DNA of 64,000 nucleotides, taken from the NCBI GenBank assembly GCA_000620545.1, contig JIBA01000012.1, positions 1 through 64,000 of the forward strand, given 5' to 3'. This DNA comes from Intrasporangiaceae bacterium URHB0013. GTDB taxonomy: Bacteria > Actinomycetota > Actinomycetes > Actinomycetales > Dermatophilaceae. Positions 8,506 through 17,219 of this stretch are shown in pieces. Every line of letters starts with the position of its first letter. The stretch's first letter is position 1. The notes beneath the pieces were generated by a model. It was not told the origin of the DNA and did not search any database. It was given only the letters and a program-made list of their open reading frames with translations. A program made the translations under genes and the position numbers.

Positions 8506-10860
8506 ATGAGGACCGACCACTTCATCCGATTCGAGCGCGTCGACTCCGTCGAGGAGACGACACACGGCCTGCTGGCCCGCCTGCACGGAGAGCTCCTGCG
8601 CGTCGACGTGGTGCGCCCCGACGTCGTGCGCCTCCAGCTCAGCCGCGGCGGGTCGTTTGACCCGAAGCCGACGTATGCCGTGTGCGTCGACCCGCTTGCG
8701 GCTGACGCCGAGGGGCCGGTGGCGTGGCAGGCCGAGTCCGGTGACGAGGCGTGGCGGATCGTGACGGACGACCTCGTCGTGACGCTGTGGCTCGACCCCT
8801 TCCGGGTGGACGTGCACCGCACCGACGGGTCGGTCGTCATCGAGTCGGTCGCCGACTCGGACGGGCGCTACTGGACCTACGCGACGCTCAACGACGCGTG
8901 GACGACGCGGCGCCGGATCGGTCGTGACGACGCGGTCTACGGGCTCGGCGAGAAGGGCGGTCACCTCAACCGGCGCGGCCGTGACTTCACGATGTGGAAC
9001 ACGGACGTCCTCAACGAGCACTCGACCGCCGAGTTCCGCGCCGGGCTCGAGCTCGACGACCTGCGCTCCGACATGACGAGCACCGAGTTCGACCCCTACT
9101 ACGTCACGATCCCGTTCTTCTACCAGCGCGACGCGACCACGGCTGCTGCCGCCGGATCGTTCGTCGACAACGGTTACCGCGGGGCCTACGAGTTCAGCCA
9201 CGAGGACGAGTACCGCGTCACCTTCAACGGCGGCCAGTGGACCGAGTACGTCTTCGCCGGCCCGTCGATGGCCTCGATCCTCGAGCGTTACACCTGGCTG
9301 ACCGGCCGTGCGTCGCTGCCTCCGATCTGGGCCCTCGGCTACCAGCAGTGCCGATGGCACGCGTACTCCCAGGCAGACGTCGAGCGCCTCGCGAAGCGCT
9401 TCCGCGACGACGAGTTCCCTTGCGACGCCATGTGGCTCGACATCGACTACATGGACGGCTACCGCGTCTTCACGTGGGACTCGACCCGCTTCCCGGACCC
9501 CGAGGGCATGCTCAAGGGGCTGGCCAACGAGGGCTTCCGCACGATCACGATCGTCGACCCGGGGGTCAAGCACGACCCGGGCTACGAGGTCTACGACGAC
9601 GGGCTCGAGCAGGAGGTGTTCTGCCGCACCGAGGGCGGCGACACCTACATCGGTCAGGTCTGGCCGGGCAACACGGTCTTCCCCGACTTCGCCACGCCCG
9701 AGGCCCGCGCGTGGTGGGGCGACCTCAACGCGCGGCACGTCGAGTCGGGGCTGGCGGGCATTTGGAACGACATGAACGAGCCGGCCACCGGTGAGATCCC
9801 GCCGCAGCCGATGCTGTTCGACAAGGGCCGGGCCTCCCACGAGCGGTTCCACAACCAGTACGCGCTGCTCATGGCGATGGGCACGATCGAGGGCCTGCGC
9901 GCCGCACGCCCGGAGGCGCGCACGTTCATCCTGTCGCGGGCCGGTTTCGCCGGCATCCAGCGCTACGCCGCGAACTGGATGGGCGACAACCAGGCGCGCT
10001 GGGACCACCTCTGGGTCAGCATGCCGATGGCGTGCGGCTTCGGCCTGTCCGGCCAGCCCTTCGTCGGCGCGGACATCGGCGGCTTCCAGGGCGACACGAA
10101 CCCGGAGCTCTTCCTGCGCTGGATGCAGATGGGCACGCTGACACCCTTCTGCCGCAACCACTCCGAGACGAACAACATCGACCAGTACCCGTGGTCGTTC
10201 GGCCCTGAGATCCACGAGCTCGCCCGAGAGGCCGTGCGGTTGCGCTACCGGCTGATGCCCTACATCTACACGGCGTTCGTGCGGGCGACGGAGACGGGGG
10301 AGCCGGTGCAGCGGCCGCTGGTCCTCGACTACCAGGACGACCAGGAGGTCGTCGACATCGACGACCAGTACCTCTTCGGCCGCGACCTGCTCGTGGCGCC
10401 GGTGACGCAGCAGGGGCAGACCTCACGCACCGTCTACCTGCCGGCCGGCGACTGGTACGACTGGCACTCCGGTGAGCTGCACCCGGGCAGCCAGCGGATC
10501 ACGGTGGAGACACCGCTCGAGCGCCTCCCGCTCTTCGCACGGGCCGGCGCGGCGATCCCGATGTGGGCCGAGGCGCCGCCCTCGACCGACGGCTACCGCC
10601 CGGAGTCGGTCGAGTTGCACGTCTTCGAGCCGGTCGTCGACGGCCGCTGGGAGTCGACGCTCGTCGAGGACGACGGCCTGACCGTCCCGGGGGACGAGAC
10701 CGGCGGCGAGTCCGCGCGCCTCACCACGACCGTCGTCGTCGCCCGCTCGGGTGGCGAGGTGTCGGTCGAGCACACGACCGCGGGGCCGGGGTATGCCGGT
10801 CACGCGCGGACGCGCTTCGACGTCGTGCGCCACACCCCCTCTGAGGCGCCGACGTCGTAG
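8506..10860 (+). CDS. Glycoside hydrolase family 31 (alpha-glucosidase type)
   Basis: A 784-aa cytoplasmic enzyme (no signal peptide) that probably removes terminal alpha-linked glucose or xylose. An N-terminal beta-sandwich (1-250) precedes a TIM barrel. MWLDIDYMDGYRVFTWD is the conserved GH31 strand. The nucleophile is Asp422 in IWNDMNEP and the proposed acid/base is Asp494 in WMGDNQARW. The C-terminal beta domains follow (from ~650). All key residues are present and the length is normal. ATG at 8506; a palindrome lies just upstream. Exact specificity cannot be read from sequence. Confidence 0.92.
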   Translation: MRTDHFIRFERVDSVEETTHGLLARLHGELLRVDVVRPDVVRLQLSRGGSFDPKPTYAVCVDPLAADAEGPVAWQAESGDEAWRIVTDDLVVTLWLDPFRVDVHRTDGSVVIESVADSDGRYWTYATLNDAWTTRRRIGRDDAVYGLGEKGGHLNRRGRDFTMWNTDVLNEHSTAEFRAGLELDDLRSDMTSTEFDPYYVTIPFFYQRDATTAAAAGSFVDNGYRGAYEFSHEDEYRVTFNGGQWTEYVFAGPSMASILERYTWLTGRASLPPIWALGYQQCRWHAYSQADVERLAKRFRDDEFPCDAMWLDIDYMDGYRVFTWDSTRFPDPEGMLKGLANEGFRTITIVDPGVKHDPGYEVYDDGLEQEVFCRTEGGDTYIGQVWPGNTVFPDFATPEARAWWGDLNARHVESGLAGIWNDMNEPATGEIPPQPMLFDKGRASHERFHNQYALLMAMGTIEGLRAARPEARTFILSRAGFAGIQRYAANWMGDNQARWDHLWVSMPMACGFGLSGQPFVGADIGGFQGDTNPELFLRWMQMGTLTPFCRNHSETNNIDQYPWSFGPEIHELAREAVRLRYRLMPYIYTAFVRATETGEPVQRPLVLDYQDDQEVVDIDDQYLFGRDLLVAPVTQQGQTSRTVYLPAGDWYDWHSGELHPGSQRITVETPLERLPLFARAGAAIPMWAEAPPSTDGYRPESVELHVFEPVVDGRWESTLVEDDGLTVPGDETGGESARLTTTVVVARSGGEVSVEHTTAGPGYAGHARTRFDVVRHTPSEAPTS

Positions 10861-10870
10861 CGGGCGCCCG

Positions 10871-11094
10871 GGTGGGTCCGAGCCGTTCGCTGGAATCGCG
10901 GCGCACGGCATACGCCCCGCTCGGGGTTGGTGCGAGCCGTTCGCCGGGACCGCGGCGCACGGCATACGCCCCCGGCCGGATGGATGCGAGCCATTCGCCG
11001 GGACCGTGGCGAACGGCATACGCCCCGCCCGGGGTGGGTGCGAGCCGATCGCGGGGACCGCGGCGCACGGCATACGGCCCCACTGGGTATGCGG
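10871..11094. repeat. Four tandem 54-bp units carrying CGGCATACG
   Basis: The marker CGAGCC occurs at 10879, 10933, 10987 and 11041, exactly 54 bp apart. Each unit reads roughly CGAGCCGTTCGCCGGGACCG followed by CGGCGCACGGCATACGCCCC. Because 54 is a multiple of three the array stays open in several frames, but no frame looks like a real protein. It fills the space between the GH31 stop codon and the CDF gene. The centre of each unit is the window-wide word CGGCATAC. Confidence 0.9.
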
Positions 11095-11155
11095 TCGGGA
11101 CAGTCCGTTCGAGCGCGCTCGTGCGGGTGAACCCACGAACGGAAGACTGACGCGC

Positions 11156-12163
11156 ATGGCTGACACGGCTGAGACCGCGGACCGGGCGGACGCGACGGAC
11201 CCCGCGTCGGGAGCCCCGAAGGAGTCGGAGGGCGGGAGCATGCTCACCGTCCTCATCGCGCTGGCGATGAACACGCTCATCGCGCTCGCGAAGTCGGTCG
11301 TCGCGGGCATCACCGGCTCGGCGTCGATGGTCGCGGAGGCCGCGCACTCGTGGGCCGACGCGGGCAACGAGATCTTCCTCGTCATCGCTGAGCGGCGTGC
11401 GGCTCAGAAGCGGGACGCGACGCACCCCTTCGGCTACGGGCGGGAGGCGTACGTCTGGTCGATGTTCGCGGCGTTCGGGCTCTTCGGCGCCGGCGCGGTC
11501 GTGTCGGTGTGGCACGGCATCTCGGTGCTCGGGCACGAGGAGCCGGAGACGTCGTACGGGTGGGCGTATGCCGTGCTGGCCATCGCGTTCGTGCTCGAGA
11601 GCGTGTCGTTCGTTCAGGCGACGCGGCAGACGCGGTCCGAGGCGCGGGCTCGCGGGCTGCGGCCCCTGGCCTTCATCGCGAACACGTCGAACCCGACCCT
11701 GCGCGCGGTCTTCGCCGAGGACGCGGCCGCCCTCGTCGGCCTCCTCATCGCGGGAGCGGGCATCGCGCTGCACCAGGTCACGGGCAACGCGGTCTGGGAC
11801 GCGATCGGCTCGATCCTCGTCGGACTGCTGCTCGGCGTCGTCGCCATCTTCCTCATCGGGCGCAACCGCGACTACCTCGTCGGGCAGACGGTGCGGCCGG
11901 AGCTGTGGGCGCGCGCGTTCGACGACTTGAACGACAGCGGCGAGGTGGAGCGAATCACCTTCCTGCACCTCGAGTTCGTCGGTCCGGGACGGGTGTTCCT
12001 CGTCGCCGCCGTCGACCTGACCGGTGACGACAGCGAGGCGACGGTCGCCAACCGGCTCGCCGCACTCGGTCGCCGCATCGAGGAGAACGAGCTCGTCGAG
12101 CGGGCCATGGTCACCTTGTCCCGGACGGACGCACCGAGCATCGAGCGACCGGCGCTCTCCTGA
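11156..12163 (+). CDS. Cation diffusion facilitator (CDF) family metal transporter
   Basis: A 335-aa membrane transporter likely to export a divalent metal (Zn, Mn, Fe or Co) by proton antiport. After a charged N-terminus (DTAETADRADATD) come six hydrophobic helices. Helix 2 carries EAAHSWADAGNE, the position of the intramembrane metal site. The loop RDATHPFGYGREAYVW matches the CDF signature (HPFGYGR). A cytosolic alpha/beta domain with VERITFLHLEFVGPGRVFL completes it. ATG 11156 with GGAAG upstream was chosen because longer readings run into the 54-bp array. A terminator follows at 12282-12300. Confidence 0.88.
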   Translation: MADTAETADRADATDPASGAPKESEGGSMLTVLIALAMNTLIALAKSVVAGITGSASMVAEAAHSWADAGNEIFLVIAERRAAQKRDATHPFGYGREAYVWSMFAAFGLFGAGAVVSVWHGISVLGHEEPETSYGWAYAVLAIAFVLESVSFVQATRQTRSEARARGLRPLAFIANTSNPTLRAVFAEDAAALVGLLIAGAGIALHQVTGNAVWDAIGSILVGLLLGVVAIFLIGRNRDYLVGQTVRPELWARAFDDLNDSGEVERITFLHLEFVGPGRVFLVAAVDLTGDDSEATVANRLAALGRRIEENELVERAMVTLSRTDAPSIERPALS

Positions 12164-12281
12164 TCCGCGAAGAACGCGGTCGGCTGTCGGCCGTCGTCGG
12201 CGGCGGCGCCTGAGGGATGGTCGTGGGTCGGCTCCCGCGGCTTGCTCGCTGTCGCGGCTGGGATCGTCGGCAGCCCGAAAG

Positions 12282-12300
12282 CCCCGCCGACTCGGCGGGG
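12282..12300. terminator. Bidirectional hairpin between CDF and HNH genes
   Basis: CCCCGCCG-ACT-CGGCGGGG is a perfect 8-bp stem with a 3-nt loop between two converging genes. GAAAG precedes it on the plus strand, giving CTTTC after it on the minus strand. Confidence 0.8.
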
Positions 12301-12315
12301 TGCGGGGCGGGGCAG

Positions 12316-13908
12316 TCAGGTGTGCCAGGTGACGCCGAGCGCGGTGACCGTCGCCGTGAGGTCCCGGTCGTGGACCACGGTGTGGTGCTTCTGGCACACG
12401 AGGGCGCCGGTCTCGACGGAGGTGTGGCCGCCGCGGGACCAGTAGACGGTGTGGTGGACGTCGCACCAGCTGGCGGGCACGGTGCATCCCGGCCAGGTGC
12501 ACTCCCGGTCACGGGCGATCAGAGCCAGGCGTTGGGCCCGGGTGTGGAGCCGCTCACCGCGGCCGACGTCGAGCGGCTCGCTCTGGCCGCCGAGCACCAT
12601 GGGGATGATCTCGGCGTCGCAGGCCATCCGTCGCACGACGCCGGGAGACAGCACGTCTCCGCTCAGCGTGACGCCTGTGCCGCGGAGCTCGCCGACGAGC
12701 GTGTCGTGGTCGATGAGGACGACCACCTTGGCCTTGTCGGTGGTCGGCACACCCTTCGCCGAGGCGACGCCGCGCTGGACCATGGCGAGCAGTGCGTCCA
12801 TGCGGCGCTTCGCCGGCGTGCGTTGGTCGGGCGCCAGGGTGCGTCCCTGCTCATCCTTCTCGGGGGTCGGGATGGAGAGCGGGTCGATGGCGGACTTGAG
12901 GATCGCGGCGCCCTCGGGGTCGAGCACGCCGCGGAGGCCGACCATCCCGGTGGCGTTGGGCCGGGTGAACCACAGGCCGCGGGCGTCGCGTCGACCGCGG
13001 TCGAGGGCGTCCTCGTCGCGCGGCGGGCGGACCTGCTCGGTGTGGTGCCGGACGAGGCGGGACAGCTCCTCCGGCCGCAGCTGGCGGGCCTGGTCGGTGA
13101 GGTCGTCGAGGGCGGTCGCGAGGTCCTGCGGGTCGGCGACCGGACCCGTTCGGGCATCGAACTCGACGATCTGCGCCGCGTTGCCGACGGTGACCTGCTG
13201 GGTGACGACGAGCAGGCGCAGACGGGCCCACCGGGCGTCGGCCAAGGCGGTGCCGACTGCGACCAAGGCCTTGGCCTGCCCTGCGGTCAACGACGCGTCG
13301 TGGCTGCGCAGCCAGTCGGCGCGCGACAGCCCGTCAGGTGCGTCGACGCCTCGGGACACGAGCTCGGAGACGATGTTGACGAGCGTGACCTCGTGGTTGC
13401 GGCGCTGCTCGGCGACCCGCTCGGCCGCCGCGGTGAGATCGGCAGTTGCGTGCCGGTCGAGGGCGAACCCGGCCACCGCGTCCATCGCGATCGCCCCCTG
13501 ACGATCGCTGTCCCCGCAGTCATCCATCCGTGCTGCCGCCCGTTCGGCCCTCGCCGTGATCCAGACCGGGTCGTCGACCATCCCGTGCCACTCCGACTCG
13601 GAGAGCGGCCGCAGTGCGCGGAGGTCGAGCGACTCGGCAGCCTCCGGCGCCAGCTCGGACCAGGGTCCGTGCGCGACGGTGACCGGCCGCGACTGCGGGG
13701 CCACGCGGCGGCGGCCCCCGTGACCCTTGTGGGCCGCCGTCCCGGCGGGCGCGGAGGCCGCGTCGTGCGCGGACGGGGGTGACGGCATACGACCAGCGAA
13801 GCGCTCCCAGAAGTCGCTCGCGGACGTGCCCCCGCTGGAGCGCTGTCGCGACTCCATGTCGGCGAGCCGGCTCCTCAAGAGCTCGAGCACGTCTGCGTCC
13901 CCTGCCAT
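12316..13908 (-). CDS. HNH endonuclease with DUF222 (13E12 family)
   Basis: A 530-aa member of the DUF222/HNH family, abundant in actinobacteria and often multicopy or group-mobile. Residues ~100-390 are the helical DUF222 region. The C-terminal HNH zinc finger is clear: CTWPGCTVPASWCDVHH, then GGHTSVETGALVCQKHH, which supplies the paired Cys, the catalytic His and the closing HH. The cellular role of the family is unsettled. ATG 13908 is followed by an acidic helical lead. It is divergent from padR. Confidence 0.9.
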   Translation of the reverse strand: MAGDADVLELLRSRLADMESRQRSSGGTSASDFWERFAGRMPSPPSAHDAASAPAGTAAHKGHGGRRRVAPQSRPVTVAHGPWSELAPEAAESLDLRALRPLSESEWHGMVDDPVWITARAERAAARMDDCGDSDRQGAIAMDAVAGFALDRHATADLTAAAERVAEQRRNHEVTLVNIVSELVSRGVDAPDGLSRADWLRSHDASLTAGQAKALVAVGTALADARWARLRLLVVTQQVTVGNAAQIVEFDARTGPVADPQDLATALDDLTDQARQLRPEELSRLVRHHTEQVRPPRDEDALDRGRRDARGLWFTRPNATGMVGLRGVLDPEGAAILKSAIDPLSIPTPEKDEQGRTLAPDQRTPAKRRMDALLAMVQRGVASAKGVPTTDKAKVVVLIDHDTLVGELRGTGVTLSGDVLSPGVVRRMACDAEIIPMVLGGQSEPLDVGRGERLHTRAQRLALIARDRECTWPGCTVPASWCDVHHTVYWSRGGHTSVETGALVCQKHHTVVHDRDLTATVTALGVTWHT

Positions 13909-14005
13909 GAAACGACACTACGGGCGACCACCGACAGTCCCTCACGACGCAACCGGGCATGGTCCGGCCGTCAGACGTGACCCCTTCGCACGTGGGCTCG
14001 GACCC

Positions 14006-14035
14006 TTGATCCCGTCATCCGACCCTAGGTAGAAT
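14006..14035 (+). promoter_or_regulatory. Sigma-70-type promoter giving a leaderless padR mRNA
   Basis: TTGATC at 14006-14011 and TAGAAT at 14030-14035 with an 18-bp spacer. The -10 box ends 6 nt before the ATG of the PadR gene, so transcription should start at or next to the start codon. No Shine-Dalgarno is present, consistent with a leaderless transcript. Confidence 0.6.
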
Positions 14036-14041
14036 ACGACT

Positions 14042-14362
14042 ATGCCACCTCGGATGACCATCGCCACCCGCCTGGTCCTACAGGTGCTCTTCACCGACCT
14101 CGGCACGGAGTGGTACGGCTCGCAGATCGGTCAAGTCGCCGGGCTGCCCAGCGGCACCGTTCATCCGATCTTGGCGCGCCTCGAGCGGGTCGGCTGGCTC
14201 GAGTCCCGGTGGGAGGACATCGACCCGAGCCTGGAGGGGCGGCCGGCGCGTAGGTACTACCGACTGACGGAGTCGGGTGCCACCCAGGCGCGGAGGGCCC
14301 TGGCCTCCGCGCGCCGGCCGCAGTCCGGCTTCGCCCCGATCCCCAAGGAGGGACTGTCATGA
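14042..14362 (+). CDS. PadR family transcriptional regulator
   Basis: A 106-aa winged-helix protein. Residues 1-80 are the PadR DNA-binding domain: TRLVLQVLFTDLGTEWYGSQI, GLPSGTVHPILARLERVGWL (recognition helix and wing) and RRYYRLTESGATQA. The dimerising C-terminal part is very short, as in the small (PadR-s2) subfamily. These repress a neighbouring operon and respond to small molecules. The stop codon overlaps the next ATG (ATGA at 14359-14362), so both proteins are made from one message and the partner is probably its functional companion. Confidence 0.9.
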   Translation: MPPRMTIATRLVLQVLFTDLGTEWYGSQIGQVAGLPSGTVHPILARLERVGWLESRWEDIDPSLEGRPARRYYRLTESGATQARRALASARRPQSGFAPIPKEGLS

Positions 14363-14730
14363 GAAGGAAGCAGTCGAAGGCGTCGGTGCGGTTCGCCGTG
14401 TCGGCCATGGAGCGCGCCACCGAGGGCGTGCCTTCGGAGACGCGCAACCGCTACCACGACGAGCTGGTCGCCGAGATGCATTCCCTCGGACGCATCGCGG
14501 CCTGGCGCTATGCGGTCGGGGTCGCCGCGTCAGCGGGCTCGATGCACGGCGCCCTCACCGACGGCGGTCCGCAACCCGCACCCGTGGCCCGACGTGCCTT
14601 CGGCTGCCGCACCAACACCCACCACGTCTGGATGACGACCCACACGACGGACGGCAAGCTCTACCGAGCCTGTGCCAGGTGCGGCAAGGTGTACGTGAAC
14701 ACCGGCCGGGCCGGCGTGATCGGCGGCTGA
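14359..14730 (+). CDS. Conserved PadR-partner protein with CxxCGK end
   Basis: A 123-aa protein overlapping padR by 4 bp. The N-terminal half (RNRYHDELVAEMHSLGRIAAWRY...) matches a conserved actinobacterial protein that regularly follows this PadR type. The C-terminal half CRTNTHHVWMTTHTTDGK...CARCGK looks like a small zinc-ribbon, with one Cys then CxxC. No enzymatic residues are evident. In this kind of pair the second protein is often a membrane or effector protein, but here only one weak hydrophobic stretch (YAVGVAASAGSM) is visible. Function unknown. Confidence 0.7.
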   Translation: MRRKQSKASVRFAVSAMERATEGVPSETRNRYHDELVAEMHSLGRIAAWRYAVGVAASAGSMHGALTDGGPQPAPVARRAFGCRTNTHHVWMTTHTTDGKLYRACARCGKVYVNTGRAGVIGG

Positions 14731-14918
14731 CGGAGGCGTTCGTCACCAGCGCCACCGACGCGGAGACCGTGGGGGACTTGGACGTATGCGTCGTCTGCCG
14801 ACCGTCCCGACGTGCGCCCTTCGCCTCTGGGCGGGCTCATGTCCACTGCGGCACGGCAAGGGTGAGGACGTGGCCGCGCGACGGCACCCGCGAGCCGTGG
14901 GCGTGACAGGCTGAGCGC

Positions 14919-15878
14919 GTGTTTCGGCTACCTGAGGCGTGGGTGTGGGACTTCTGGCTCGTCGACGACGGCGAGCAGTACCACCTGTTCTTCCTCTACG
15001 CGTCCCGCGCGCTGCGCGACCCACACGCCCGGCACTTCCGCGCGTCCGTCGGGCACGCGGTGTCAACAGACCTGACGTCGTGGGAGCGGGTCGTCGACGC
15101 GCTCGTGCGCTCGGATGCGCCGGCCTTCGACGACTGCGCGACGTGGACCGGGGCGGTCGTGCGGCACCCGGACGGGCGGTGGTTCATGTTCTACACCGGG
15201 GTGACGCTCGAGCCGGCCCCCCGGGCGAACATCCAGTCCATCGGGTATGCCGTGTCCTCCGATCTCTACGTGTGGGACAAGGCTCCCGGGCCGGTGCTCT
15301 CGGCGGACCCGCGGTGGTACGAGAAGTACGCCGACGGGCAGTGGCGCGAGGAGGCCTTCCGCGATCCGTGGGTCCTCCCCGACCCGGACGGCGACGGGTG
15401 GCACATGCTGATCACGGCGCGCGCCAACCACGGCGACGCCTACGACCGCGGCGTCGTCGGGCACGCCTGGTCGGCTGACCTGGAGCACTGGGAGCTGCGG
15501 CCGCCGCTGACCGAGCCGGGGCAGGGCTTCGGCCAGCTCGAGGTGCCGCAGCCCTTCGTCGTGGACGGCCGGCAGGTGCTGCTCTTCAACTGCCTCATCG
15601 GCGACATGCCGGAGGCGGCGGGGGCCGGTGGCGCGACGGGCGGGGTGTGGATCGCTGACGCGAAGTCGCCGCTCGGGCCGTATGACATCGCGGGAGCTCG
15701 GGTGATCGACGACCCGTCGCTTTACGTCGGCAAGTTCATCACCGACCGGGAGACGGGGGAGACGAGGTTCCTCGCGTTCGTGCACGACCGCGACGGCGCC
15801 TTCGTCGGCGAGATCACCGACCCGTATGGCGTGAGCTGGGAAGGCGACCGCCTGGCCTTCGCGCCGCTGGGCCGGTGA
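14919..15878 (+). CDS. GH43/GH32-like five-bladed propeller glycosidase
   Basis: A 319-aa protein of the GH32/GH43/GH68 superfamily, without signal peptide. Blade motifs are clear: WVWDFWLVDDGEQYHLFFLY, SVGHAVSTDLTSWERV, TWTGAVVRHPDGRWFMFYTG, EEAFRDPWVLPDPDG (the conserved RDP) and VGHAWSADLEHWEL. The Asp in the first motif and in RDP are candidate catalytic and transition-state residues. Substrate probably a beta-fructoside, arabinoside or xyloside; not resolvable. GTG 14919. A decayed second copy follows at 17.2 kb and a fragment at 22.7 kb, so this is the surviving member of a local family. Confidence 0.8.
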   Translation: MFRLPEAWVWDFWLVDDGEQYHLFFLYASRALRDPHARHFRASVGHAVSTDLTSWERVVDALVRSDAPAFDDCATWTGAVVRHPDGRWFMFYTGVTLEPAPRANIQSIGYAVSSDLYVWDKAPGPVLSADPRWYEKYADGQWREEAFRDPWVLPDPDGDGWHMLITARANHGDAYDRGVVGHAWSADLEHWELRPPLTEPGQGFGQLEVPQPFVVDGRQVLLFNCLIGDMPEAAGAGGATGGVWIADAKSPLGPYDIAGARVIDDPSLYVGKFITDRETGETRFLAFVHDRDGAFVGEITDPYGVSWEGDRLAFAPLGR

Positions 15879-15992
15879 TGGCCCGGCGGCGTTGAGTCCC
15901 GGGCTCGTTTCCGCGGGGTGGGGTGGGACGGACTGGTGCCGGCGCAGCCGTTCTCCTCTCGCGGTGGCAGCGGCGGTGGGATCGTGGGGCGG

Positions 15993-17195
15993 ATGAGGGT
16001 GCTCTTCGCCGCGGTGCCCGCCCACGGACACACCTATCCACTCGTGCCGCTGGCCGTCGCGTTCCAGAGCTTGGGCGCCGAGGTCCTCTTCGCCACGGGG
16101 TCGCAGTTTCTGGACCGGTTACCCGTGCCGACTGCCCTCGGCGCCGAGCCGGGCTGGCGTCTGGTCGACGGCCATGCCGAAGCGTTCCAGGACCGACCTG
16201 GTGGCCGGCCGCCGCCCGACGACGACTTCGCCCGGCTGCTCTTCGTCGACATCACCAGCTCGCACCTGCTCGAGCCGACCAGCAAGGTGATTGAGCAGTG
16301 GCGTCCGGAGCTGGTCATCGTCGAGCAGACGAACGTCGCGGGCATTGTCGCGGCCAAGCGGATCGGTGCCCCGACGGCCCTCTTCAGCGTCGTCGGCTGG
16401 GGTCCGCGGTGGGACGGTGTCTACCAGGCGGTGATCGAGCGCTGGGGCAGCGAGCTGCGCGGCACCGACGGATCCGCGGTCTCCGCCGTGACCGACCTCG
16501 TGGACGTCTACCTCGAGGCGCACCCGGCCTTCCTGCGTGAGGCGCAAACAGGGTCGGAGGACGCCGCTTTCGCGTCGCTGCCGCCCTTCCCGACCCTTGA
16601 GGTGGCACCGCACGCGTGGTCCGAGTCCGGCCCGCCGGTCCCGGAGTGGCTGATGAGGGACCGTGGTCCCGGCGACCCGCCGAGGGTGCTGCTGACGCTC
16701 GGGACGATCTTCGGCAACAGCGCGACCCTCCTCGCGGTCGCCGACGAGGTGGCGGCTGCGGGCTGCGAGGTCCTCGCCGTCACCGGTCAGGCCGGCGCGG
16801 CCGACGAGGTCGATCATGAGCATCCGTCGGTGCACGTCGAGTCGTTCGTCGACCAGGTATCGGTGCTGGGGCACGTCGACCTCGTGGTGCACCACGGCGG
16901 CTCGGGGACCGTGCTGGGCGCCGTCCAGCACGGGCTGCCGCAGGTCGTGGTGCCGCAGGGCGCGGACCAGTTCTGGAACGGCAACCGTCTCGTGGAGCAG
17001 GGCGCCGGCAGGGTCGTGCTGCCCGGCGCGGTTCCCGGGCGCGTCCGCGAAGCGGTGACCGCGCTCGTCGACCCGGCCGCACCGGAGAGGGCGGCGGTCC
17101 GTCGGCTGCGGGCGCAGCTGGGCCGACTGCCCGAGCCCGGCGTCGTGGCAGCGGAGCTCATGCGCAACTGGGCGCCGGGGCGCCGCAGCCACTGA
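15993..17195 (+). CDS. Glycosyltransferase, UGT/MGT (GT1) family
   Basis: A 400-aa GT-B glycosyltransferase of the macrolide/sterol type, using a nucleotide sugar to glycosylate a small molecule. The N-terminus MRVLFAAVPAHGHTYPLVPL has the acceptor-side His motif. The C-terminal donor site has VHVESFVDQVSVLGHVDLVV and HHGGSGTVLGAVQHGLPQVV, then PQGADQFWNGNRL, the GT1 signature. ATG 15993 was chosen over a longer reading because it begins exactly at the conserved strand. Acceptor unknown. It sits between the intact and broken copies of the glycosidase, so the three may once have formed a sugar-modification cluster. Confidence 0.88.
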   Translation: MRVLFAAVPAHGHTYPLVPLAVAFQSLGAEVLFATGSQFLDRLPVPTALGAEPGWRLVDGHAEAFQDRPGGRPPPDDDFARLLFVDITSSHLLEPTSKVIEQWRPELVIVEQTNVAGIVAAKRIGAPTALFSVVGWGPRWDGVYQAVIERWGSELRGTDGSAVSAVTDLVDVYLEAHPAFLREAQTGSEDAAFASLPPFPTLEVAPHAWSESGPPVPEWLMRDRGPGDPPRVLLTLGTIFGNSATLLAVADEVAAAGCEVLAVTGQAGAADEVDHEHPSVHVESFVDQVSVLGHVDLVVHHGGSGTVLGAVQHGLPQVVVPQGADQFWNGNRLVEQGAGRVVLPGAVPGRVREAVTALVDPAAPERAAVRRLRAQLGRLPEPGVVAAELMRNWAPGRRSH

Positions 17196-17219
17196 CCTCA
17201 GGGCAACGAAGGGGTCGGT

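Noticed and set aside
10871-11094. Coding extension of the CDF transporter through the 54-bp array
   Set aside because: The frame is open only because the unit is a multiple of three; the family's start and a ribosome site lie at 11156.
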